NCBI GenBank assembly: GCA_014885115.2
Contig: WKLE02002663.1
Location: forward strand, 1-63,649
Reading direction: 5' to 3'
Source of the DNA: Asterionellopsis glacialis
Lineage: Eukaryota; Bacillariophyta; Plagiogrammaphyceae; Rhaphoneidales; Asterionellopsidaceae
Length of the DNA stretch: 63,649 bases
Below, piece by piece: positions 30,416 to 41,900 of this stretch (position 1 is its first letter; every line of letters begins with the position of its first letter). The position numbers were made by a program, and so were the translations under genes. The notes beneath the pieces are model-generated. The model made no database searches and was not told the origin of the DNA. It saw only the letters and a list, made by a program, of their open reading frames with translations.

Positions 30416-31546
30416 ATGGGATCTGCCGAAGTTCTCCAACACTCGCCATCTTCGACTCCACTCAAAGAAGACACAGCGTCGAACAATATCGGTGGGAGTC
30501 ACAAGACAAACAATAACAAAAAGATGAGTTCTACAAGTACAACAGAAGCCACTGCTGCTCCGTCTCTTCTGAAGAAGGGACAAAAACTACCTTGGTATAG
30601 GTCAGGTGGCATGCATGTGAACATGGTGGGGATGGGCATTAATATTGCCACGCCCATCATAATGCTGGTTCGTCAACTCCCTGATGAATCGTACGTGAAA
30701 TCCTACGCGGGATTGACTGCCGTATGTTGTTTGGCGTCGCTTATTACATCACGATCTGTGTATTGCATCGCGGTTGTACCAGCCAATATGGTATCCTTAC
30801 TTTTGTCAGCCTACCTTGACGTGCCCATGGCATACCTATTGACAATGGCATTGGTACTGGCAATTACCAAGGTCAACATTTGTATGTCAGTTTGTCTTCA
30901 TCGGTATGCGGCACATGCAGCCTTCAAATGTGGACCTTTGACGAATGTCGCTATCAGCATATTAGGTTGCCTGGCGAATCAGGGTGGTCCAATTTGGTGG
31001 GCCTCTCAACATCGGTGTCATCACAAATATTGTGACATTCCTCGTGATCCTCATAGTGCATTGTTAGATGGGACTGAGGCTGCATTTGGTTTCTTTGAAA
31101 CTCATCAAGAAGTTCTTGAAGAATTTGCACCCCTCCACATTGAAAGTACCTTGATGAGAATTATTGATACATGGTCATGGGTCTTTGTGTCTGCTGAATT
31201 TACGATTGCCTTTTTGCTCTTTGGATATGAAGGGCTCTTTGTCGCACAAACAAGTGCATGGATTTGTCAGAGTATTACACTTTGGTTCAATATTGCCAAC
31301 CATCCTCCCGACAAGGAAGAAAAATGTAAGGCATCAAATGGTAAGGCAGCATTAAATGAAATTTACCTTCCCTTTCACTTTTTGGACGCACTTGTTCCCC
31401 TCTTTTCGATCTTTGTCATGGAAGGAGAACATAAACACCATCATGACCATGCTGGTTTAGCCAAACGATCTAAACATGATATTGCCTATTGGGCATTTGT
31501 GAAACCTTTAGAAATGTTAGGATTGGTATGGAAAGTAAATGTGTAA
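30416..31546 (+). CDS. membrane fatty acid desaturase-like protein (acyl-lipid/acyl-CoA type)
   Basis: The protein has 376 residues. After a hydrophilic, Ser/Thr-rich N-terminus (about 1-60) there are several hydrophobic segments: about 67-90, 96-155 and 245-290. Three histidine clusters fit a di-iron membrane desaturase or hydroxylase: HRYAAH near 162-167, QHRCHH near 198-203 and EHKHHHDH near 338-345. The order and spacing resemble delta-9 type enzymes, but the boxes are not the textbook HRLWSH/HRxHH/HNFHH, so the substrate (fatty acid or another lipid) is uncertain. No plastid targeting peptide is evident, so ER is likely. The ATG is in a strong context (GAGCCATGGG). Confidence 0.75.
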   Translation: MGSAEVLQHSPSSTPLKEDTASNNIGGSHKTNNNKKMSSTSTTEATAAPSLLKKGQKLPWYRSGGMHVNMVGMGINIATPIIMLVRQLPDESYVKSYAGLTAVCCLASLITSRSVYCIAVVPANMVSLLLSAYLDVPMAYLLTMALVLAITKVNICMSVCLHRYAAHAAFKCGPLTNVAISILGCLANQGGPIWWASQHRCHHKYCDIPRDPHSALLDGTEAAFGFFETHQEVLEEFAPLHIESTLMRIIDTWSWVFVSAEFTIAFLLFGYEGLFVAQTSAWICQSITLWFNIANHPPDKEEKCKASNGKAALNEIYLPFHFLDALVPLFSIFVMEGEHKHHHDHAGLAKRSKHDIAYWAFVKPLEMLGLVWKVNV

Positions 31547-31898
31547 CTTTACAGAAAAAGAAGCACATGAAATAATATACTATATATTGCACACACTATC
31601 ACATCATATCATACACATTTAAAATAAGAAAACGAAAAAATCATCCTTCACATTTGAAAAAGAAATTTTTGTAACAAGAATCTGTTGTGGGGAAGGTGGA
31701 GGAAAAACCACAATGAAGCAATTGAAAAAGAACAAATAAACTCCACAATGCAAATTCTGAAACATTCGAATACATTAGAAATTCTTTGGGGAAAGACAAT
31801 TGTAGAGTACTCTTATAAGAAAAGATCATTACATTTTTTTTTAAATTGCTTTTTGCATTTGAAAAATTTATGAGATCATTCCTCTATAAAAACAGGTA
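31547..31898. other. tail-to-tail spacer
   Basis: This 352-base AT-rich stretch lies between the desaturase-like gene (+) and the final exon of the large membrane protein gene (-). No feature beyond probable 3' UTR sequence is seen. Confidence 0.4.
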
Positions 31899-34623
31899 CT
31901 ATGAGGATGATGCCACTACACTTAAATCAAATATCCATGGCTCCACAATCATAAAGATACATCCACAAGATAGAAAAAACATGGTAATTGTAGAAATCCA
32001 TTTAGATGTATAACGGAAGTATCTAGCAGGAAGGTTACCAAGTTCATGCAAATCAGAATCTTGAAAGGAAGGTAAACGATATTCTGTTTTGGAAAGAAAG
32101 AGAGGTGAGGGAGTCAGAACGAGAGATAATATCAGTACTGTATTTGCAATCTGACCACAGCTGTCTGAAGGTCAGACTAAACCAATAGTAAATCCACTTA
32201 CCTAACGCAGTCTTTGATTTTAACCTGAAGTATTCCTTCTTTTGGTGATCTAAAAGTTTTTCCATGACACGATCATCAACTAAGTTATCATCAACATCCA
32301 AAATGAAATACAGAGCGAGTGCATTTAGAACAACATCTGCGATAGTGTACGAACGAATCATAAGGACAATCACCGCAATCGATGTAATGACCATGGAAGC
32401 TTTGTTTACAAGAGTTCCAAATATGAGCTTTCGTGCATCAAATTCTGGTAGAAAGCACAACCATCCTGTATTGCGATCACCACTATTGACTTCCCAAGTT
32501 TTAAATTCATAAAGGATGGCATACAAGCCAAATAAGAGACGAGCTACGTAAACTTGCCATTCAATTTCATCAGGAATTTCATCCCTAAGAAAGCTTGTGA
32601 TCAACATGATGGGGAGTAAAATTTGAATTATTGCACATACAACAGCACCTGCATCCGCCATAAATATTGCTCTTGGACCAAAGCCAGAAGCTTTGGCACC
32701 TGCACTCACATCATAGATATCCCAATTTTCAGGTTTGTCCATGATGACTTCATAGGATGACTTTCGAAGACCTGCCAAGGCAAGGATCGTTATTACACGA
32801 CGTGCCATAATGGTCCTATCATACGTCCCAGTAAATACATCGACGAGTCCCATAGCAGCAGCAGCGTTTTTGTTAACCTTATCGTCCTGATCATTTCGTA
32901 AATCTAACAATTCAATCTCATGCAGTTCTTGGTCTTCCACTAAACGAGGATTGACAGGTCGAACCAATCCCATTTGAAACAAAAGATCTGTATCTTGTAA
33001 TGCAACAGATATACCGAACGCAATAATAGTATTTCGTTTTAGGATCTTATACCGAAGGATATCATCACCATACATCTCGGGTGTCTTTGTATCATATTGT
33101 TCTCCATCTACAAAAAGTGTAGAATGGAAGGTTTTTCCATCTGGTAACCGATAAATGAAGATCGAAAACGCGTCGTATGAAATACTAACATGGCGCCGTG
33201 TTCCATACAGATAGCCCTCTAATGGAGGTGCAGAGGTGACAGATGTTGGTGAATTCAGTATAATGTTGTTTCCACCTCCAGCAAATTCAATTTTTAAAAA
33301 GTTGTATAGAGGTTGCATCTTGGATCGAATCATGTCTATATCAGAAACTTCAATCTCATCTCTCTGTGATGTACAATTCTTATTGGAAACCATTTGATGT
33401 TTGACTTGTACCAGCCATTCCCAGAATTGTTCAAATTCAGCAGCATTGAATGCCAATGTTTTTTCAGAACTCAAGGTAAATCCATATCGCGAAACAGGTT
33501 TGTTATCAGGTGCACAAACAGACGTAATCCATAAATTCAAACCAAGTTTTTGACGATCGTAAGTCCATATGTGGGGAGGAACAAGTTTGGATCCTACAAA
33601 TATTGGTTTTTGTTCTTCTTGTTTGCGCCGTTTCACAGCAATGGACGACGTAAACTCGTCAATAGTTTGGTCGTCATTGGTGTTGGTATGATTGATATTT
33701 CTGTGGCTTTTTCTTCTTTTTATGGTTCCTTGCTTCTTTTGAAATGCCAACGCAGAAAAGGCAGCCTCACCATTATATGTCGACAACCCCATGGTGATAG
33801 TAGAAATATAGTCATCTTTCTTGACAAATTTAACGTAGGGGAAATTATCACCACCATGCTGGTCTCCTATCGGGTCACCATCAATCGTAATGGTATCATG
33901 TGCTTCACCGAAGATAAATTTCAATGCTTTATTTCGTAAACACAAAGCCATATGTTCCACTCCATCACCACCATCACTGGTATCATTCGCAATTTTGTCG
34001 AGAGGGATCCCAATTTCAAATGTAAACGTAACAGCTGTCTTTGCTCGACGTAACCAAGAACTGCTAGTGCTACTTGAATGGTGGGAGGAATTATTATGTG
34101 GTCGACTAGTAGTTGTAGTATTCAAATTTTGCTCAGAATCAAATAGAAATGGTCTTGGTGTTGTTGTCGTCGTTGACTTTGGTGCTTGATCCATTTTTAC
34201 AAACTTGAATGCTTCAATGTTAGGGAATTCCTTTCCTGTCATTGGCTTAAAACCAACTTGTACAGGACTTTTTGAACCTAAATCAAAGGTACCCAATTCT
34301 TTGCTCCACTTGGTACTGTTAAATGATGAAGTTTGTTTACTACATGTTTTGGATCGATTTTTTTGCCTGCTCGTCCTTGTAGTAGACAATTTGGATGATT
34401 TATCCATTGATGTAACTGCGACAGCCTTCCACTGTTGAACTCCATCGATACGAATTAAACATGGATTTGAAAATGTGGTCGTATAATTCATATAAAGTTC
34501 ATGAAGTCCTCCACGATGATGTACCATAAATTCTACCCAACCATCCTCTGTTACTTCCCAAGCATTATTGTTGGCTTGGAACGGCATTTCCTCGTTATTG
34601 TCCTGCTGTTGGTTTGTTGTCAT
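31899..34623 (-). CDS. large multi-pass membrane protein with N-terminal beta-sandwich (CBM-like), two exons
   Basis: The exons are 34623-32202 and 32083-31899. The intron at 32084-32201 (GTAAGT...AACAG) replaces the readthrough tail with ALGEYRLPSFQDSDLHELGN and a further membrane helix (WISTITMFFLSCGCIFMIV), giving 868 residues. The N-terminal 100 residues (GWVEFMVHHRGGLHELYMNY, PCLIRIDG, then FPNIEAFKFVK) resemble a carbohydrate-binding beta-sandwich. A second beta-rich segment covers about 150-300. After a long soluble middle, hydrophobic helices begin near 630 (AGAVVCAIIQILLPIMLIT), then VYVARLLFGLYAILY, ASMVITSIAVIVLMIRSY and VVLNALALYFIL. No signal peptide is visible, so the beta part is probably cytosolic. 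I do not recognise the family as a whole. Confidence 0.75.
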
Positions 34624-35264
34624 ACTTGCAAGTAGGAACTAGTCCTCTGATAGCTTGGTTGCAACTCTCTAGACTTTGAACAGAGTACCTCAAGAGAGAT
34701 TGTGGAGGGAAGAACCAAGGCAATAAAACGAAGAACAAAAAAAGAAATACTGGACTTCTTTGGGTTTTCCCCAGCAGTAACTATAAGAAGAGATCGAACT
34801 GCGAATCCGTTTTGATTACTGTATTGCTGATCGGCAAGCATTTTGTAAAATTTGTACGATACGTACTGATGTTTATTTATTATATATCTCTTGTAAAGTA
34901 GACATTCGAGAAAATCTCCTGTGTCGTTGCAAACTTCATCAACGAATGATAGCACCACTAGTTTTTTTTCATAGTATAGAGTTGATTGTTGTAATTGATC
35001 GTTAGAAATTAGAAAAGAAATCGACCAGCTTCCGTGGCATTCTTGTTGTCAATGTACGTTGTCGTTTGTTTCGTACCGGTAGGAGGTATTTTCGTCTTGT
35101 TTCGAGCGAAAACAGACCAAAGGAGAAACAGACATACCAAAGTCAAAGTCGAGAAGTCCATGGTAAAAAATCTCGATATCTATCCCGATTTAGGACTCTG
35201 GAGATTTTAAAAGATGCGCACCTCCACTGCAGTTAAAGTTTTAAAATTTCTACCAGTCCTACCT
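34624..35264. other. upstream region of the large membrane protein gene
   Basis: No gene is visible. The minus frame 34620-34958 merely extends into the upstream region. A CTCTAGA motif sits at 34666-34672, about 43 bases from the start of the minus-strand gene. Confidence 0.4.
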
Positions 35265-35625
35265 GACCTGGTACTCTTTCTAACTACCAGTTACAGTACC
35301 TGGTACAATTCAATCTGCATACAAAATAGGACAGGTTTGTTTTAAACTTGTACGGTACCTGGTACTGTAGGTCCAAGGTTTTGTAATGTACCAGGTACGT
35401 ACGTAGCTGAGGATATCAGGAGTTTCCTAGTCGGGCTTGCTACCTACGAGTATATAGCACATAGGACCTACCTATACCAGGTACCTGGTACAGGTACAGT
35501 CAGCACAACTAGAGTAGTACCAGGTACAACGACTGAGACATCTGCGAAATCGATTTTTTGGGGAGAAATAAGGTAGGATGTGCATTACTCTAGAGAGAAG
35601 ACATACCTGGTACAGGTACAACAAA
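35265..35625. repeat. cluster of ACCTGGTA/TACCAGGT motifs
   Basis: At least seven copies of the palindrome-like motif ACCTGGTA or its complement TACCAGGT lie within 360 bases (near 35267, 35297, 35354, 35387, 35475, 35518 and 35605), several as the perfect TACCAGGTACCTGGTA form. Single copies appear elsewhere in the window (near 6825, 11838, 42726 and 43268). The function is unknown; the motif may be a degenerate mobile repeat or a binding-site array. Confidence 0.7.
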
Positions 35626-35628
35626 ATG

Positions 35629-35817
35629 AATTACTAAGAATTGCAGATCAATTGACCAAAAGTGCCGATATCTATTAGCCCAGTTTGTACCATGACACGT
35701 AGAATCCTACACTACTCAATCCAACGCAGAGTGATGTAGGATTCTACGTGTCATGGTACAAACTGGGCTAATAGATATCGGCACTTTTGGGTCAATTGTT
35801 CTGCAATTCGTAGAATT
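35629..35817. mobile_element. MITE-like long inverted repeat (hairpin)
   Basis: Two arms of about 88 bases are inverted copies of each other with few mismatches: left 35629-35716 and right 35730-35817, separated by a loop of about 13 bases. The outermost bases are AATT on both sides. The arm contains CCGATATCTATTAGCCCAG. The length, the tight hairpin and the absence of coding capacity fit a miniature inverted-repeat transposable element. A transcript would fold into a nearly perfect double-stranded RNA. No clear target-site duplication is visible. Confidence 0.8.
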
Positions 35818-36069
35818 GCCGCTCTCCTTGTGCAGTCTGCCACGTAAAGTAGTTCAAGTCGTCTGGTATTCACTTAAGATAGAGAGTTTACCCTTTCTTG
35901 CTGCCACGTACTTTTGAGATGTAAATTTAATGCGCAATTCTACTACATGTACACCCTGCTCATTACTCCTATTTTTATTTATTGTTATTTCTTAAGAAAT
36001 AGCACCTCGTTTTCTTAAGAAATACACCGTCTAGAGAGGACTACTACTATAATATTAAAAAAAATACAT

Positions 36070-36454
36070 TCAATTAATTCCAATACTGAATTCTTGAACT
36101 AGCCATACAAAAACTTCTTGACCATTTCTGAACCAAACTGTTTTTTTCCAGGATCTTCTCGTTCCAGATTTTCCGAAGTTTACTAAAATCACCATGACGT
36201 TTTTCTTGCCGCTGCTGTATCTTCCTTTGGAACCAAGAACAAATGTTGAGATTGTTGTCATTATCACAAATGATGTGATTTCATGATTGTTTATTAGCAA
36301 TCTATTGGATACTAGTGCATTCGTGTCTTGTTCCTTGTCGTTTCTGATGGCTTCCAAATTTCTTAAATGCATCTATAAACAAAAACGGTATTGAATACCA
36401 TTTATTTTATTTCGTTTATTCAAGCTAGAAAAAAGTACTTCAACGGTACATACC
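36070..36454 (-). CDS. possible small spliced gene, unknown
   Basis: The minus frame 36372-36070 (100 codons) begins right after a good acceptor (TTTATAG) with a matching donor (CAG|GTATGT) at 36453, defining an 81-base intron. Upstream of the donor the frame stays open for about 13 codons (...YSTNQIKGTQ) before a stop. The sequence has a hydrophobic patch (FVIMTTISTFVLG) and no known domain. It could be a short gene, a remnant or chance. Confidence 0.25.
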
Positions 36455-36498
36455 TGGGTGCCTTTAATTTGGTTCGTACTATACTTTTTAAACAGCGA

Positions 36499-36558
36499 AA
36501 ACTAAAAATCCTTTGACTAAGGGCATAGAGAGCGAAAACTAAAAATCCTTTGACAATA
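36499..36558. repeat. short direct repeat
   Basis: The 24-base string beginning AGCGAAAACTAAAAATCC occurs twice, starting near 36496 and 36532, separated by about 12 bases. It lies just upstream of the possible small spliced gene. Confidence 0.75.
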
Positions 36559-37560
36559 GTTCATACCAGATGTATGTACAAACACACTACAGGTAAGAGT
36601 ACTGCCTTCCAAGAACTATATATTCAAACAAACTGACGTAATCTTGTTTAATTTATGATGTGTCATAAATCCTGACAGTGGTTCAAGTTCTTACTGTAAT
36701 CTTTGCATGATTACTGTAGTTCAATGACAGATGTATTCGGTATTGGCTACGTTATGTGTATTGCTTCAATTCTGACGAAAATCTGCTCCTCCTCTTCACT
36801 ATGGATATTCTCTTGAAAATAGCAGGAACAGATTAAAAGGGTTCTCAACTTCAATGATTCGAATCAGAAAACAGAAAAATAACTTTCACTTATTTTTACT
36901 TATGCGAGTCATATGTCATATATATTGAATACCTAAAAATCATATTTGAAACTGTACTTCGTATTATATTTAACTGTCGTACTATATGTACCTGTACTGC
37001 GTATGCACCATACATGTCAATATATTGATAAAGTTTTTCCCAACAAGCAAAACCAAATAGAGAGTCTTGGTTCTTGCCAAATTACCGCTTTATGGATAAT
37101 CTGTGAAACTGTACTCAGCAGTAAAGAAATACACCCCACTCGAGAAAGATGTCATTTATTTAAAACTACATGAACTTGAGGTTGAACTAAACTGTCTGAC
37201 GTATTCTACATCAACAAAAAATATACTGTACGATGTCACTGTTTTATTTGTTAAAGGGCTATATGTACAAGTTGAAGCTTGAAGTTGTACCCGAAATATT
37301 CGATTTCTGTACAATCGAACTTCCCATTGACATATCAATAGTTTTCTTTCACGCATCATTCTGGGAAATAGTTCACCCCTCCTTGATTTGTCAGAAAAAA
37401 AAACACATTACTGTAACTTCTTAACTGTAATGTTATTTTTTGTTTCTCTGTAAAAAAATCTATCTCTTGGATATCGTCATAAAAAAGAAAAACACTGGGA
37501 CAAACACCATATCTTCACTAAGACATCGAACGAATCACAAGCTTTACTTGTCCAAAGAAA
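36559..37560. other. upstream region of the HMG-box gene
   Basis: About 1 kb of AT-rich sequence with several small frames (36946-37173 +, 37156-37359 -, 37233-37424 +), none with a domain or coherent coding signal. It probably includes the HMG-box gene's promoter and 5' UTR. Confidence 0.4.
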
Positions 37561-38349
37561 ATGGTTGCAACAAAGAAACAAGCTCAGAAACCTTCAAGAC
37601 GTTCCTGGAAGAAACCAAAGGGAAAGCCAAAAAGGCCATTGTCTGCCTACAACTTTTTCTTCCAACACGAACGCCAGCGAATTCTTCAAGAAGCCATGCT
37701 CAATGGCGCTGTCAAGCCAACCAAGGAGGAACTTGCCAAAGCACTAGCTGGTGGGAGAGATAAATCCCATCGCAAGAAGCATGGCAAGATTAGCTTCCAA
37801 AGCCTCTCTCTCAAGGTTGCCGCAAAATGGAAGACTCTCAACGCTGATGAAAAAGTAAAATACACACAACTAGCTCAAACCGATAAAGACCGATACTACA
37901 CAGAGCTCGCCGTCTGGGAACAAGCTAAACCAGACGACGAACAACAGGATCAGCCCTGTATTTCTTTGTTACCTTTAGCTTCCAAATGCGAAACACAAGG
38001 GAACAACGAGTGCGAGGCTTCTCTTGCAAATCAACTTACCTATAACTTCAATTTGAATCATCAGAATGGTTCGAATCTATGGGCTCCGTCACAAGAAACA
38101 GTTGCTGCTCTTGGCACAATGTACCAAGACCAACACACTGTTTCCTCCCTCACAAGCCTATATCAAGAATTCGAAAAATCTAACCCAGCCACCACAACTC
38201 AACCTAGCTCGTTTTTTCAAGATTGTACAATGACTCCATCTATGGCCAGCATTGCCGCTCCAATGCGCATAGAACTCTTGAACTCGCAATTAAACGACGA
38301 GTGCATTCATTTCATCAAGGAACTCAAGGATCAGCCCGACATTATGTAA
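37561..38349 (+). CDS. HMG-box DNA-binding protein
   Basis: The protein has 262 residues from an ATG at 37561. Residues about 15-122 hold one HMG box of the sequence-nonspecific type: PKGKPKRPLSAYNFFFQHER, then helix 2 region ISFQSLSLKVAAKWKTLNAD and helix 3 DKDRYYTELAVWEQ. A 30-residue insert (NGAVKPTKEELAKAL and a basic DKSHRKKHGK run) separates helix 1 from helix 2. This is longer than in animal HMGB proteins. The remaining 140 residues are low in structure, rich in Asn, Gln and Ser, and may act in regulation. The basic N-terminus (KKQAQKPSRRSWKK) suits nuclear entry. Chromatin architecture or transcription control is the likely role. Confidence 0.85.
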   Translation: MVATKKQAQKPSRRSWKKPKGKPKRPLSAYNFFFQHERQRILQEAMLNGAVKPTKEELAKALAGGRDKSHRKKHGKISFQSLSLKVAAKWKTLNADEKVKYTQLAQTDKDRYYTELAVWEQAKPDDEQQDQPCISLLPLASKCETQGNNECEASLANQLTYNFNLNHQNGSNLWAPSQETVAALGTMYQDQHTVSSLTSLYQEFEKSNPATTTQPSSFFQDCTMTPSMASIAAPMRIELLNSQLNDECIHFIKELKDQPDIM

Positions 38350-38987
38350 TCAAGGGATGCATACCTCAGAGAAAATCAATTTGCAAAAAAAAACGGATGC
38401 AGCAATGAAAGCTTACTTGTTGCTAAACGGAGGCTTGGGGGGGTGGGATAATTATATGAGACTGCTCACACACTTGGGTGGTACTTTAGCAAAACTAACC
38501 TTTTTATTGTAAAATAATTTATATCTTGAGAAGTCATGAGCGTTTTCTGGTGTGAAGGATATGGTACTGCGAAAGGGGAAGAAGTACCTTGCATAGTGTC
38601 CGTAGTTGTCTCGACCAGCCTGCATCAACTAAGCAAGGACTAATTGTTGATTATAGTTAGTAAACTAGAAAAATATTGTTAAAATCCGCCCCACTTCTGC
38701 AGTACATTCAAGAAGAGTATTTGTAGATTAGTTTTCAGCACCATGTCAACCAAAGACTCGTTAGACTACCTACAACAAGCACTGTTGCAAATTTATACGT
38801 CGTAGCTACAATTCTCTAGCACGCAATACAAAACAGCAGAAATCTTGAAGCAAGCTCGAAGCAACCTCGAAGCAACCTCGAAGCAACCTCGAAGCAACCT
38901 CTCAATTGTGTATAGTTCTAATTTAAAGTACTTTATATCTACAAAACACACACACAAGCCGTCATGAAGTATCGTTTTGGAATAGAC
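38350..38987. other. intergenic, tail-to-tail, with an 11-bp tandem repeat
   Basis: This 638-base spacer lies between the HMG-box gene (+) and the bZIP-LOV gene (-). It has no gene. A minisatellite of unit CGAAGCAACCT (11 bp, about five copies, the first degenerate) lies at 38846-38902. Confidence 0.5.
38846..38902. repeat. 11-bp minisatellite
   Basis: About five head-to-tail copies of CGAAGCAACCT are present, with three identical and the first diverged (TTGAAGCAAGCT). They lie just beyond the 3' end of the bZIP-LOV gene. Confidence 0.85.
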
Positions 38988-41900
38988 CTATCGACGGAAA
39001 AATGGTTGAATTGCTTGGAAGATACTGTGATAAGCCCCATCATCGGCTGGTGGTGGTAATGATGATGATGATGATTGTACTGAAGCATTAGGATTAGGGC
39101 TTGCAACCGGTGGCAGTAGTGGTGATAATGGTGATTTAGTGGTAGATGGTAGTTGATGACCATTTTGTTGTTGTTGCGAACCAGAATTTCCACCACTACT
39201 TGTCACTCCATCTGCACTAGCCAATGGTGTGACAGGTCGTCGTGGACGATTTTTAGCTGGCTCATCCTCGTTGGTGGTGACATCCCCTCCTGGAGGTGCT
39301 ACAGTCAAAGCTGCTGCTTTACGCTTCTTTCCACGTTCATTAGCATTGTTGGCCATGCCTGCACCATTAGAAACAGGATCGCTGTTTGCAACTTTCTTTA
39401 AACTAGTTGTATCATCATCCTTGGGTGTTCTACCCTGAGTCATGACATGTACGGTGCCCCTATTCCCCCTTGTAATGAGTAAATCTTTGTCTAAATACAG
39501 CACCTACAGTATTCGTAAACGTAGTGTTTGAAGATTCAAAAGCAGTGAGCTTGAAAAGGTCCAAATAGCATCACTACAACACAGAACAAAGACAACTTCA
39601 CGCATTACTTACATCGACATAGGAACTGCCATGGCCTCCTACTGGTCTATGCAATGTATATTTCATAGTTCCATCCTTATCCATCCCATCTGGTAGCTCT
39701 GCACCAAGTAAAAGTTTAGCTCCCATAACACGAAGTGACTCGCCCCATGTACGTTTATGCTTCCCACCAAATACAGCTTTCCATTCTTCAAAACTACCAT
39801 ATTTTGAAGAAGAGTTGTTTTCATTCTTGTTGTTTACACTATTTGATGATGTAGAATCTTTGGGAGGTGGAGCTGGTGAAAGTTTACCACCCGTAAACCA
39901 TACTGTAAGACGATTAGGTGTATTTGGATCTGGTAGCATATATCCTTGAACAATTTTCAGCGCACGAAGGGGACGGTGGGAAGGTGGAGTAACTGGTGGT
40001 TCTCCTGTTTTTGCTGTTGGTGTTGGTGGTTCAAGTGGACCAGGTTCAATGGTCAGCGCTACCGCAATGCTATAATTGAATGACGACGGAGTGAGAAAAA
40101 CGTAAGTACAAGTACACATCACAAACATAGCAGTGGTATCCACGGCACAGGAAACACAAACGCAGAAAAAAAAGGCAGGATACCCTCCGAGCTAAAATTC
40201 ACAAGAGATGCACTTACTCATAAGATTTCAACATCGTTGCATTATTTGTTTGTGGAAGTGTTGTACCATTTTCCCCACCTTCATTACCTTGCAAGTGCTG
40301 GTCCCAGGCAGCCAACTCACGACGTAATGACCATGGTGCAGCTGTCGGGGCACCATCCATTTTACATACTAAATCAATATTGTTCAAAGTTTCTTGAACA
40401 CTACAACGTAAATTACCAGGTTTAAACATATCAAACGACATTTTACCCAAGGTATACACAAAATCACCATAATCATTTGTACCTAGACATCCTTGATAAG
40501 ATGGACGTGATATAGATCTCCATGATCCATTGTGCAAAGCGGTTAAAGACGCATTTTGTCCAGATGATGAATACATCGTTGACAATACAGATAAAGCAGA
40601 CACAAATCTTGCATCTGTTACATCACCATTCGATACCAAAAGTGAATCAATTACTTCACTACGGACTGTACGTGTTGTAAAATCTTTCGGAGATTGGATG
40701 AAATGCTTCAAATAAGATTCTTGTTCTAATTGTCGCTCTTCGTCTTCATCATCGTCAAACATACTTAAATCGTAACGACTAATTCGATTATTGCGGATGG
40801 TTTGAATTTGCTTTGAAGTTGTCATAGTCCAGTCGTCGTCATCGTTACTGTTATTATTGGATAAAAGACCATTACCATCATCGGCGTTCAAAGCATTATT
40901 CAATTCTTCTTTATAGTCTGCTTCTAATGCTTCTGCGAGAATCGACCAATCAAGTTGTTCAATATCATTCTTGTCAAAATCAATATCATCAAATACTTTA
41001 TGGTCCTGCGGTTCAATAGGAATTATTTCTTCTGTCGTCTCTTCAGGTAAAAATGGAATTGCCGTACCCTTATCTTCCGCTTTCTTAAATCCATTTGAAC
41101 TTGCCACTGACGCTACATTGGCGTTCATCGTTCCAGTGGTAGTCGTATCCATTGCAGCAGCACCATTCGAAGTACTTGGAATTATTGGTTGAATTGAAGG
41201 TGAGGACGAAGATAATGATTCATCTGGTGGTACATTAGATTTCAACAATGTATCTTGTGGTCCATCTTGTTCGCATTGAACACCCACATAGTTCACAATT
41301 TTATGATCGCGATCACGCAAGGCTGCCACAAAAAATCGATTCCAGAACGGTGTCCCATCAGCCTTGTAATTAAGCATGACAGTCGTAGCATCAACACCCT
41401 TCCGTATAGCATTCCGAACTAGTTCAACTGCCTTATGAGATGTGTCTGGACCTTGAAGGAATCGACAGTTCCGTCCTACAACTTGGTCACGTTCATATTG
41501 TGTTAATTCACAAAATCTTTCTGATGCATATACGATGGGATTATCTGGTAATCTTGGATCTGTCAAGACAAAGGACTGCTTGTTGGCTGTCAAATTTTCC
41601 AAAAGTTGAAAATCAGATTGGTGCAAATTACATTCCTTGAATATAGACTGTGCACGTTCCGGTATTTTTTGTCGCACAATTTGTTTCAAACGTTCATTTT
41701 CTTGACGTAACTCTTCTGCCTCTTCTTCCAATTGTGACATGGCTTCCTTTTTACGCGCACGAGACCGTTTGGCGTGTTCACGATTCCGTTGCTGTTGACG
41801 TGCCTTGGCTTCTGCATCACGACGTCTAACCTCTTCTTGAAATGTTAGAGTTGTTTGATCGTACCGCGTATGCTGTATTGAATTACTACTGGTTGCCACA

